A model generated the notes under the pieces. That model was given only the letters and a program-made list of their open reading frames with translations, did no database searches and was not told the DNA's origin. From positions 1 to 64,000 of the forward strand of contig NZ_WQCF01000008.1 in the NCBI RefSeq assembly GCF_013032455.1: 64,000 bases of DNA. Direction: 5' to 3'. Shown one piece after another: positions 42,650 through 50,053 of this stretch (position 1 is the stretch's first letter; each line of letters begins with the position of its first letter). This DNA comes from Ruegeria atlantica. GTDB taxonomy: Bacteria; Pseudomonadota; Alphaproteobacteria; Rhodobacterales; Rhodobacteraceae. The position numbers and the translations under genes are program-made.

Positions 42650-43612
42650 TCAGAGCAACAGCGCGACGCAGAGGAAGATCAGCGGAATAAGGCCAGTATC
42701 GCGGTTGGCACGGAACAGTTGCAGCAGTTTTGCATTGTCCTCGGTATCCAACCCGCGCAATTGCCATGTCATGTGCCAGCCCATAGCCCATGGTCCCGCC
42801 AATGCAACGACCAACGCCAGCAACGAGGCCTGAGAAAGTGCACCGTCGATAATGGCCAAACCCATTAGGAAGACCGTGGCCACAAGAAAATATTTCAGCC
42901 AGCGGGCGGTGTCGGTGCCGAACAGCCGTGCGGTGGATTTAATGCCGATCAGCTCGTCGTCCTCGGCGTCCTGATGGGCATAGATCGTATCGTAGAAAAG
43001 CGTCCAGGCGATGCCGGCCAGATACAGCGTGATCGCGGGTGCGCCGACCGTTCCAGTGTGCGCAGCCCAGGTCAGCAGGATGCCCCAATTAAAGGCCAGC
43101 CCCAGAAACACCTGCGGCCACCATGTAAAGCGTTTGGCATAGGGGTAGATTGTAACTGGCAACAGAGACAGTACACCCATGGCGATGGCCGCTTGGTTGA
43201 ACGTCAGCAGGATTCCCAGTGCAAGCAGACATTGCAAACCCATCCAGATCACAGCTTGCCGCACGCTGACCTGCCCGGATGGAATCGGTCGCGACCGAGT
43301 TCGTTCCACTTGTCCGTCGAACTTTCGGTCGGTGATGTCGTTCCACGTGCAGCCCGCGCCGCGCATCAGGAAGGCCCCGATGGCACAGCCGATAGCAATC
43401 CAGAGGTCTTCCCATCGGGGGGTGCCATCGCTGAGGATCGCAAGCGCCAGACCCCACCAACAGGGAATCAGCAACAACCATGTACCGATGGGCCGATCCG
43501 CGCGGCTGAGTCGAAGGTAGGGCCGGGTAAAAGCGGGTGCATATGAATCGACCCAGTTGCCACTGACCGCATCGGCGACCTGACCGTCTGGTGTTGGGGC
43601 GTTGCCTTGCAT
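42650..43612 (-). CDS. ubiA: 4-hydroxybenzoate octaprenyltransferase
   Basis: A 320-residue polytopic inner-membrane prenyltransferase (EC 2.5.1.39) of ubiquinone synthesis. The two Asp-rich motifs are GCTWNDITDRKFDGQVERTRSRPIPSG and YAHQDAEDDELIGIKSTARLFG; they bind Mg2+ and the prenyl diphosphate. About nine hydrophobic helices follow the cytoplasmic N-terminus. The ATG at 43612 gives MQGNAPTPDGQ; the frame extends much further upstream only as antisense sequence of rsmE. It is divergent from rsmE across 12 bases. COQ9 at 60.5 kb belongs to the same pathway. Confidence 0.95.
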   Translation of the reverse strand: MQGNAPTPDGQVADAVSGNWVDSYAPAFTRPYLRLSRADRPIGTWLLLIPCWWGLALAILSDGTPRWEDLWIAIGCAIGAFLMRGAGCTWNDITDRKFDGQVERTRSRPIPSGQVSVRQAVIWMGLQCLLALGILLTFNQAAIAMGVLSLLPVTIYPYAKRFTWWPQVFLGLAFNWGILLTWAAHTGTVGAPAITLYLAGIAWTLFYDTIYAHQDAEDDELIGIKSTARLFGTDTARWLKYFLVATVFLMGLAIIDGALSQASLLALVVALAGPWAMGWHMTWQLRGLDTEDNAKLLQLFRANRDTGLIPLIFLCVALLL

Positions 43613-43624
43613 ATGTAACGTCTC

Positions 43625-44350
43625 ATGAGTGCAAAGATCAGACTGTATGTAGAGCACCCTCTGGGTCAGGGGCAATCGGTAGATTTGACGCGTGAGCAGG
43701 CGCATTACCTGTTTGGCGTTATGCGGCTGGCTGTGGGCGGCCATGTGGCCCTGTTCAACGGCCGGGACGGAGAGTGGCTGACCGAGGTGGCCGAGGCGGG
43801 CAAACGCGGTGGCGTTCTGAGCTGCGTGGAGCAGACAAAACCGCTTAAAATACCGCCCGACCTGTGGTTCCTGTTCGCCCCAATCAAAAAGGCGCGCACC
43901 GATTTTATCGTTGAAAAAGCGGCGGAAATGGGCGCGGCGCGGATCATGCCGGTGCAGACCGAATTCACCAACTCCGAACGCATTCGCCAGGACCGTCTGC
44001 AGGCCCACGCTGTTGAGGCTGCCGAGCAATGCGGTGGAACTTTCGTGCCCGAGGTCGCCGATCTGCAACGGTTAGATCGAATTCTCGACGCGTGGCCCGG
44101 AGACCGCCAGCTGATGTTCTGCGACGAGGCCGAGGTGGGCTCGGCCTTGCGATTGGCTGCGCAGGAAACAGGTCGCCCCTGGGCTATTCTGATTGGCCCG
44201 GAAGGTGGGTTCTCGGAAAAAGAACGCACCCGGTTGGCCGGGTTGCCGTTCGCGCATGTGGTTAGCCTTGGCCCGCGTATCCTGCGCGCCGACACGGCCG
44301 CCGTGGCCGCCCTGACCATGTGGCAACAGGCTTTGGGGGATTGGTCGTGA
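43625..44350 (+). CDS. rsmE: 16S rRNA (uracil1498-N3)-methyltransferase
   Basis: A 241-residue SPOUT-class enzyme (EC 2.1.1.193). An N-terminal PUA-like domain (about 1-70) precedes the trefoil-knot methyltransferase with FLFAPIKKARTDFIVEKAAEMGAARIMPVQTEFTNSER and the knot motif AILIGPEGGFSEKERTRLAGLPFAHVVSLGPRILRADTAAVAAL. The ATG at 43625 gives MSAKIRLYVEHPL. Its stop overlaps the GTG start of the GNAT gene (GTGA). Confidence 0.96.
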   Translation: MSAKIRLYVEHPLGQGQSVDLTREQAHYLFGVMRLAVGGHVALFNGRDGEWLTEVAEAGKRGGVLSCVEQTKPLKIPPDLWFLFAPIKKARTDFIVEKAAEMGAARIMPVQTEFTNSERIRQDRLQAHAVEAAEQCGGTFVPEVADLQRLDRILDAWPGDRQLMFCDEAEVGSALRLAAQETGRPWAILIGPEGGFSEKERTRLAGLPFAHVVSLGPRILRADTAAVAALTMWQQALGDWS

Positions 44351-45195
44351 CGTGGAGAGCGGCGACTGAAACCGATGTGCCGCAGATCGATGCGCTCCTC
44401 TCGCAACATATTCAGACTTCGATGTTTCCGCTGGCCAATTTGCGGGATCATGGTCTTCACGGTGCACATCCGCGCGCGTTGAACGCTTGGGTTCTGGGGG
44501 ATGAACCCCGCGCCGTATTCAGCATCACCAACGAAGGCATGGTCCTGCCGCAATGTCCCGATTGCACCGACGCAGAGCTTGAGGCAGCGATTAACCTGAT
44601 CCGGGGCCGCAAGCTGTTTGGTCTGGCCGCCGAGGCGTCTCAGGCTCACCGGGTCATGCGACTGGCAGGATGGGAAGATCGCCCCGCGACCCTGAACAAT
44701 GACGAACCAGGATTTTCGCTGGAGTTGGACAAGCTGGTTGTGCCCGAAGATGACAGTGCCGAGATTGTGCCTTTGGAGGCGCTCGATAAGGCGGTCACCC
44801 AAGAGTGGCGGGAAAGCTATCTGATCGAGGCCATGGATTTCGCGCCTGATCGGGCGCGAGGGCAGGCGAAAGCGGATGTCGCAACGTATATCGAACGCGA
44901 CTCGCACCGCGCGTTGCTGATCGAAGGCCAGCCGGTTGCCATGACCGGCTTCAACGCCCGCCTACCCGAGATCGTGCAAATCGGAGGGGTTTACACGCCG
45001 CCGGACCTGCGCGGTCTGGGCCATGCCAGACTGGCTGTGGCGCTGCATCTGGTTGAGGCGCGCGAGGCCGGAGCGTCCCGCGCGGTGCTGTTTGCGGCTT
45101 CCGATTCCGCCGCGCGTGCCTATATCGGAATTGGATTTCAACCGGCGGGTCAGTATTCACTGATCCTGTTCACAAACCCAAAGGACACGGCATGA
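44347..45195 (+). CDS. GNAT family N-acetyltransferase
   Basis: A 282-residue protein with a C-terminal GNAT fold (about 150-270). IVQIGGVYTPPDLRGLGHARLAVALHLVEAREAGASRAVLFA is motif A with the acetyl-CoA pyrophosphate loop RGLGHA, and AARAYIGIGFQPAGQYSLILF is motif B. The N-terminal half is a second, degenerate acyltransferase-like domain. The acceptor is unknown. The GTG at 44347 overlaps the rsmE stop, and the gene overlaps the next by four bases, so rsmE, this gene and the next are one coupled unit. Confidence 0.86.
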   Translation: MTWRAATETDVPQIDALLSQHIQTSMFPLANLRDHGLHGAHPRALNAWVLGDEPRAVFSITNEGMVLPQCPDCTDAELEAAINLIRGRKLFGLAAEASQAHRVMRLAGWEDRPATLNNDEPGFSLELDKLVVPEDDSAEIVPLEALDKAVTQEWRESYLIEAMDFAPDRARGQAKADVATYIERDSHRALLIEGQPVAMTGFNARLPEIVQIGGVYTPPDLRGLGHARLAVALHLVEAREAGASRAVLFAASDSAARAYIGIGFQPAGQYSLILFTNPKDTA

Positions 45196-45719
45196 GTTTC
45201 ATCCGACCCGAAGCCAAACTGACCCTGTGGCGCTGGCGCGAGGTGCTGGTGGCTGCGGCGGTCCTGTTGGTGGGCCTCAGCTGGATCAGTGGACCTGGCG
45301 GGCTGCTGGGTTGGCTGGGCTGGGTGTTGGTTCTTGCTGCCGTGGCGCTCGCCGTCATTGGCATTCAACGCGCCCGTTTTCGCACGGGTGTTGGTGGCCC
45401 CGGTGTTGTGACCATCGACGAAGGCCAGATCACCTATCTTGGCCCGCTGGAAGGTGGCATGATTGCCACACGGGAAATTGAGAGGCTTGCGTTAGACCCG
45501 ACTTCCTCACCCGCGCATTGGGTGCTGGAACAACCGGGTCAGCCGGTGCTTCACATTCCTGTGAATGCCGAAGGCGCTGAGGCGTTGTTTGATGTGTTCT
45601 CGGCCTTGCCGGGCCTGAAAACCGAACAAATGCTGTCTGAACTGAACGGCGGGTCCCTGCATCCGGTAGTGATCTGGGAGCGCACGTCAACGCGCCCGGC
45701 TCATCTAACCCTGCATTGA
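45192..45719 (+). CDS. Membrane protein of unknown function
   Basis: A 175-residue protein with two close N-terminal transmembrane helices (about 15-35 and 38-60, VLVAAAVLLVGLSWISGPGGLLGWLGWVLVLAAVALAVIGI). A cytoplasmic, beta-rich C-terminal domain follows (VVTIDEGQITYLGPLEGGMIATREIERLALDP, LHIPVNAEGAEALFDVFSALPGL), a shape resembling PH-like bacterial domains. The function is unknown. The ATGA overlap with the GNAT gene and a 65-base gap to the glutamate-cysteine ligase gene place it in the rsmE operon. Confidence 0.78.
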   Translation: MSFIRPEAKLTLWRWREVLVAAAVLLVGLSWISGPGGLLGWLGWVLVLAAVALAVIGIQRARFRTGVGGPGVVTIDEGQITYLGPLEGGMIATREIERLALDPTSSPAHWVLEQPGQPVLHIPVNAEGAEALFDVFSALPGLKTEQMLSELNGGSLHPVVIWERTSTRPAHLTLH

Positions 45720-45784
45720 CACTGGGGCGGTTTACCCTCACGACTGACCAACTAGACAGACACATCAGGATCGGAGCACGGTTC

Positions 45785-47155
45785 ATGTCCATCCCCCAGT
45801 CCGGCGGCGGGCCGATCGAACGCCATGAGCAACTGGCCGAATATCTGGAATCGGGCTGTAAGCCCAAGCAGGATTGGCGCATCGGGACCGAGCATGAGAA
45901 GTTCGGCTATTGTAAAGACACTCTGAAACCCCTGCCGTTCGAGGGTAAACGCTCGATCGTTGCGGTGCTCGAAGGGCTGCGCGATCGCCACGGCTGGGCT
46001 GAAGTGCGCGAAGCTGGGCATCTGATCGGTCTGGAAAAAGACGGCGCCAATGTCAGCCTTGAACCCGGTGGCGCGCTGGAACTGTCGGGTGCTCCACTGG
46101 AGACGATTCACGAGACCTGCGATGAGGTGAACACTCACCTGCGTGAGGTGAAGGATATCGCCGACGAGATTGGCGTGGGTTTCATCGGTCTGGGCGCGGC
46201 TCCGATCTGGACCCATGACGAGATGCCGTTAATGCCCAAGGGCCGCTACCGGCTGATGAACGACTATATGGAGAAGGTCGGCACCATGGGCCGTGCCATG
46301 ATGCGCCGCACTTGCACGGTTCAAGTCAATATCGACTTCGGGTCCGAGGCCGACATGGTGCAGAAACTGCGTGTGGCGCTGGCCCTGCAGCCGGTCGCAA
46401 CGGCCCTGTTCGCGAACTCTCCGTTCTTCGAAGGTAAGGTGAACGGTCAGAAAAGCTGGCGCAGCTATATCTGGCGGCATCTGGATGATGCTCGCACTGG
46501 TATGCTGCCCTTCGTGTTCGAAGACGGCTTTGGGTTCGAACGCTACGTACAATACGCGCTCGATGTGCCGATGTATTTTGTCTATCGCGACGGCCAGTAT
46601 ATCGACGCGCTGGGCATGTCCTTCCGCGACTTCCTGCAAGGCAAACTGCCTGCGCTGCCGGGTGAGACACCGACCCTATCCGACTGGGCCGACCACCTGA
46701 CCACGGCCTTCCCCGAAGCGCGGATCAAGAAATTCATGGAGATGCGCGGCGCCGATGGCGGCCCATGGCGCCGCCTGTGCGCACTGCCCGCCTTCTGGGT
46801 TGGCTTGACTTATGATCAGGGTGCACTGGATGCCGCGTGGGATCTGGTCAAAGGCTGGGACGCGGAAACCCGCGAATCCTTGCGGATCGAGGCCGCCAAG
46901 GACGGTCTTCAAGCTCAGGTCGGCAACATCAACATGCACGATCTGGCGCGTGAAGTGGTTTCGATTTCCGAGGCGGGTCTGAAATCCCGCGCCTTCCCCG
47001 GTGCCGGTGGTCTGGTTCCGGACGAGACGCATTTCCTGAACGCCCTGAAAGACAGCCTTGAGACGGGCAAGGTTCCCGCCGATGAGTTGCTGGATCACTA
47101 CAATGGCGACTGGAATGGTGATCTGACGCGGGTGTTCCCGGAATACAGCTACTGA
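45785..47155 (+). CDS. Glutamate-cysteine ligase (plant/alphaproteobacterial type)
   Basis: A 456-residue ATP-dependent ligase (EC 6.3.2.2), the first step of glutathione synthesis. It is of the plant-like GCS2/GshA class used by alphaproteobacteria: DWRIGTEHEKFGYCKDTLKPLPFEG, VSLEPGGALELSGAPLETIHETCDEVN and MRRTCTVQVNIDFGSEADMVQKLRVALALQPV are typical. The C-terminal half has EMRGADGGPWRRLCALPAFWVGL. The ATG at 45785 is chosen to start at MSIPQSGGGPIER; a longer frame begins inside the preceding gene's end. The nearby glutathione S-transferase gene (53068) uses the product. Confidence 0.93.
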   Translation: MSIPQSGGGPIERHEQLAEYLESGCKPKQDWRIGTEHEKFGYCKDTLKPLPFEGKRSIVAVLEGLRDRHGWAEVREAGHLIGLEKDGANVSLEPGGALELSGAPLETIHETCDEVNTHLREVKDIADEIGVGFIGLGAAPIWTHDEMPLMPKGRYRLMNDYMEKVGTMGRAMMRRTCTVQVNIDFGSEADMVQKLRVALALQPVATALFANSPFFEGKVNGQKSWRSYIWRHLDDARTGMLPFVFEDGFGFERYVQYALDVPMYFVYRDGQYIDALGMSFRDFLQGKLPALPGETPTLSDWADHLTTAFPEARIKKFMEMRGADGGPWRRLCALPAFWVGLTYDQGALDAAWDLVKGWDAETRESLRIEAAKDGLQAQVGNINMHDLAREVVSISEAGLKSRAFPGAGGLVPDETHFLNALKDSLETGKVPADELLDHYNGDWNGDLTRVFPEYSY

Positions 47156-47226
47156 TCGGCTCGGTCCGGGTTGCATTCGCAGGGATTGGCCGATAGCAGG
47201 TTGTCGACCAATTTCAGAGGGCCGTC

Positions 47227-48300
47227 ATGGACGATCTTAAGGCAAAGTATCTGGGGCAGATCGCCGAAGCAGGCGACGAAAACGCGCTTGAGGCGATCCG
47301 CGTCTCCGCCGTGGGTAAAAAAGGCGAGGTCGCGTTGAAGATGCGCGAGTTGGGCAAGATGACGCCCGAAGAACGTCAGGTTGCAGGCCCCGCGCTGAAC
47401 GCCCTGAAAGACGAGATCAACTCGGCGCTTGTGGCGAAAAAAGCAGCATTGGCCGATGCCGCGCTGGATGAGCGTCTGCGCACCGAATGGCTGGACGTGA
47501 CCCTGCCGACCCGCGCGCGCCGTCAGGGCTCGATCCACCCGATCAGCCAGGCGACCGAGGAACTGACCGCGATCTTTGCCGAACTGGGCTTCTCGGTGGC
47601 CGAAGGGCCGCGGATAGAAACCGACTGGCACAACTTCGATGCCCTGAACATCCCCGGCCACCACCCGGCACGGGCCGAGATGGACACGTTCTATATGCAC
47701 CGCGCCGAAGGCGATGATCGCCCGCCGCATGTGCTGCGTACCCATACCTCCCCGGTGCAGATTCGCTCGATGGAGCTGCAGGGCGCGCCGATCCGTATTA
47801 TCTGTCCGGGCGGCGTATACCGCGCCGACTATGACCAGACCCACACGCCGATGTTCCATCAGGTCGAGGGGCTGGCGATCGACAAAGACATCTCGATGGC
47901 GAACCTGAAATGGGTTCTGGAAGAGTTCGTAAAAGCGTTCTTCGAGGTCGACGATGTCGAGCTGCGCTTCCGCGCCTCGCACTTCCCCTTCACCGAGCCG
48001 TCGGCCGAGGTCGATATCCGCTGTTCCTGGGATAACGGCCAGCTGAAGATCGGCGAGGGCGATGACTGGATGGAAATTCTGGGCTCGGGCATGGTCCACC
48101 CCAAGGTGATCGCCGCCGGTGGTATCGACCCCGAGGTCTATCAGGGCTTTGCCTTTGGCATCGGCATCGACCGTCTGGCGATGTTGAAATACGGTATCCC
48201 GGATTTGCGGGCGTTCTTTGACAGCGACCTGCGCTGGTTGCGGCACTATGGGTTCGCGGCGCTGGATATGCCGAACCTGCATGGTGGTTTGTCGCGGTGA
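47227..48300 (+). CDS. pheS: Phenylalanine-tRNA ligase alpha subunit
   Basis: A 357-residue class II synthetase subunit (EC 6.1.1.20). The N-terminal coiled coil (about 1-90) contacts tRNA. The catalytic core has [26 protein letters not shown], motif 2 [26 protein letters not shown] and motif 3 [39 protein letters not shown]. It works as a heterotetramer with PheT, encoded at 50054. The usual direct pheS-pheT adjacency is broken here by about 1.75 kb of inserted genes. The pheS stop overlaps a GTG start (GTGA). Confidence 0.97.
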   Translation: MDDLKAKYLGQIAEAGDENALEAIRVSAVGKKGEVALKMRELGKMTPEERQVAGPALNALKDEINSALVAKKAALADAALDERLRTEWLDVTLPTRARRQGSIHPISQATEELTAIFAELGFSVAEGPRIETDWHNFDALNIPGHHPARAEMDTFYMHRAEGDDRPPHVLRTHTSPVQIRSMELQGAPIRIICPGGVYRADYDQTHTPMFHQVEGLAIDKDISMANLKWVLEEFVKAFFEVDDVELRFRASHFPFTEPSAEVDIRCSWDNGQLKIGEGDDWMEILGSGMVHPKVIAAGGIDPEVYQGFAFGIGIDRLAMLKYGIPDLRAFFDSDLRWLRHYGFAALDMPNLHGGLSR

Positions 48301-48923
48301 CGGTGACATCAAGCGGCATCTTCGAAGGAATTGCTGCTTTGAGCCAAGTTGCAATCGCGGTTTCGGTTGCCGCCGGTGTATGGGTTGCTTATCGCCAACT
48401 TCATTCGTGGAAAGGCGAGAAATTAACACTGAAGCGCGCGGACCTCGGGGAAGCATTGATCTCGCATGCTTCTGAACTGATTAGTAAATTCCAGTCTGTT
48501 CGAAGCCCGATGGGATTCGTAGCACCCGCCGGTGAGGATGAAGATGGAGCCTATGACTTTCGTCGTAGGCTTAATGAGCTGGCTGATCTCAATGACGAGT
48601 ATGCCGAGTTAAGGCGGCTTGGGGTCCGCCAAAAAGCACTTGTCGGGAATGATGAAGTCCAAGAAGCGATAGATGTAATTTTAGATGCGCGCGTGAAACT
48701 GATTGTCGCCCTCAAGGCAAAGATTAGAGATGCAAAGAGGGACAGCACACATTTTGGGCGCGCGTTGTCCGCAGAGGATATTCAAAGAATTGAGAGATAC
48801 GAAGAACTAATATGGGACGGGTATGACCAGACATCCGGTTCATTGACTGAGAAATTATCGACAGCTTTGAACATAATTGAAGCCAAGCTTCTGCCTTACG
48901 TTCGACACTCGGCGTCTGACTGA
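48297..48923 (+). CDS. Orphan protein between pheS and pheT
   Basis: A 208-residue protein of no recognised family. One N-terminal transmembrane helix (about 10-30, [22 protein letters not shown]) is followed by a soluble helical, charged region with coiled-coil potential ([46 protein letters not shown]). This architecture resembles small membrane-bound proteins often found in accessory gene islands. The GTG at 48297 overlaps the pheS stop, which may be chance; a GTG at 48303 is the alternative. Its GC content is clearly lower than that of pheS and pheT, a sign of recent acquisition. Confidence 0.7.
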   Translation: MTVTSSGIFEGIAALSQVAIAVSVAAGVWVAYRQLHSWKGEKLTLKRADLGEALISHASELISKFQSVRSPMGFVAPAGEDEDGAYDFRRRLNELADLNDEYAELRRLGVRQKALVGNDEVQEAIDVILDARVKLIVALKAKIRDAKRDSTHFGRALSAEDIQRIERYEELIWDGYDQTSGSLTEKLSTALNIIEAKLLPYVRHSASD

Positions 48924-48975
48924 AGTAAATTTTCGCGGTATTTTTGATAAAGCGCGGAGCAAAGGCCGAAAGGCC

Positions 48976-49117
48976 GCCGCGCCATCGCCAGACCGCCCGC
49001 ACGGGCTGGCGATTTAGCTCCACAAGCGCTCCGTTTGAACGACACACGGATTTGGCCGACATAAATTGCCCACCATAACCCGAGGATCGCCAGCCCGCGG
49101 TCTGGCGACGGCGCGGC
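48976..49117. repeat. Inverted-repeat element (REP/MITE-like)
   Basis: Arm 48976-49013 is repeated in inverted form at 49086-49117: GCCGCGCC(A/G)TCGCCAGACCGC and GGGCTGGCGAT match, with a 6-nt insertion in the left arm. Each arm is itself a hairpin (ATCGCCAG/CTGGCGAT). The 72-bp core shows no gene. The whole, about 140 bp, could be a nonautonomous mobile repeat, a BIME-like pair or a bidirectional terminator. Confidence 0.65.
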
Positions 49118-49180
49118 TTGTTACATGCGCCCACGGGGTTGTGACGTGACAGTGGGCGCAGGCTCGCTAGGGTTCGACGG

Positions 49181-49975
49181 ATGATTTACCGACTGCTCTG
49201 CCTTTTGTTGTTGACCGCCACCCAAGCCGCCGCCGTGGATACCTGCCATGGCGACACCGCCTGTCAGGTCGGTGACCGCTCGTATCACGTGCTGGAACCG
49301 GACGGCTGGGATGGTGAAACGCCTCTGCCCGTTCTGCTGCATTTCCATGGCTGGGCACGGCAGGGAAATGTTGTGGTGAACCATGAACGCATCGCCGGTG
49401 CCACGAAACTGCGCGGCGTGTTGTTGGTGGCCCCAAACGGGCTGGGCAAAAGCTGGGATTTCTGGACCTCGGACACTGGCGACGTGCCTTTTGCCGATCG
49501 GGTGTTAGAGGACGTGGCCAAGCGCTATCCGATTGATCCGGACCACATCTATGTTTCGGGCTATTCCTTCGGCGGCGCGATGGCGTGGCGCTTTGCCTGT
49601 CAGTCGGGCGATGATATCGCTGCGTTGCTGGGCGTGGCCGGAACCATCCGTCAGACCGAACATTGCCCCGAAGCCCCGCGCGAGGTGCGCCATGTGCACG
49701 GCCTCAGCGATACGGTGATGGATTTCCCCTATGGCGCGGGTGGCGATACGACCTATCCGGTGGCGTTGTGGCGCGGGATTTACAACTGCAACGGGGCTAC
49801 TCCGCGCGGCGATTGGAGTGTGGTGCCGATCCTGACGCTCAGCCGGGTGGAGTGGGCGGATTGCGCGCAGGGGCGGGTTACGTTGGATACCCATCCCGGC
49901 GGGCATTTCATCCCTCATGGCTGGATTGGGCGGCAATTGGATGAGCTTTTGGGCCGCACCCCCACCTATCCGTAA
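49181..49975 (+). CDS. Secreted alpha/beta-hydrolase (PHB depolymerase/LpqC-like esterase)
   Basis: A 264-residue exported hydrolase. A signal peptide (MIYRLLCLLLLTATQAAA, cleavage about 18-19) precedes the mature enzyme, in which PVLLHFHGWARQGN is the oxyanion-hole region. GYSFGGAMAWRFA carries the nucleophile Ser, VHGLSDTVMDFPYG the acid region, and GGHFIPHGW near the C-terminus the catalytic His. Family members hydrolyse polyhydroxybutyrate, feruloyl or acetylxylan esters; the substrate cannot be decided. It lies between the inverted-repeat element and pheT, probably as part of the insertion that separates pheS from pheT. Confidence 0.88.
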   Translation: MIYRLLCLLLLTATQAAAVDTCHGDTACQVGDRSYHVLEPDGWDGETPLPVLLHFHGWARQGNVVVNHERIAGATKLRGVLLVAPNGLGKSWDFWTSDTGDVPFADRVLEDVAKRYPIDPDHIYVSGYSFGGAMAWRFACQSGDDIAALLGVAGTIRQTEHCPEAPREVRHVHGLSDTVMDFPYGAGGDTTYPVALWRGIYNCNGATPRGDWSVVPILTLSRVEWADCAQGRVTLDTHPGGHFIPHGWIGRQLDELLGRTPTYP

Positions 49976-50053
49976 CGCGCAGCGCTTGCACCCCGGCCCA
50001 ATCTTTGCCATTGCCTGTGCCGACTGGATGTTTGCCAAAAAAGGCCCCGTGCA

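Noticed and set aside
43613..44068. N-terminal extension of ubiA by about 150 residues
   Set aside because: The extension is the antisense of rsmE; UbiA normally starts near the ATG at 43612.
47149..48456. 435-residue minus-strand protein
   Set aside because: It is antisense to pheS with no family resemblance.
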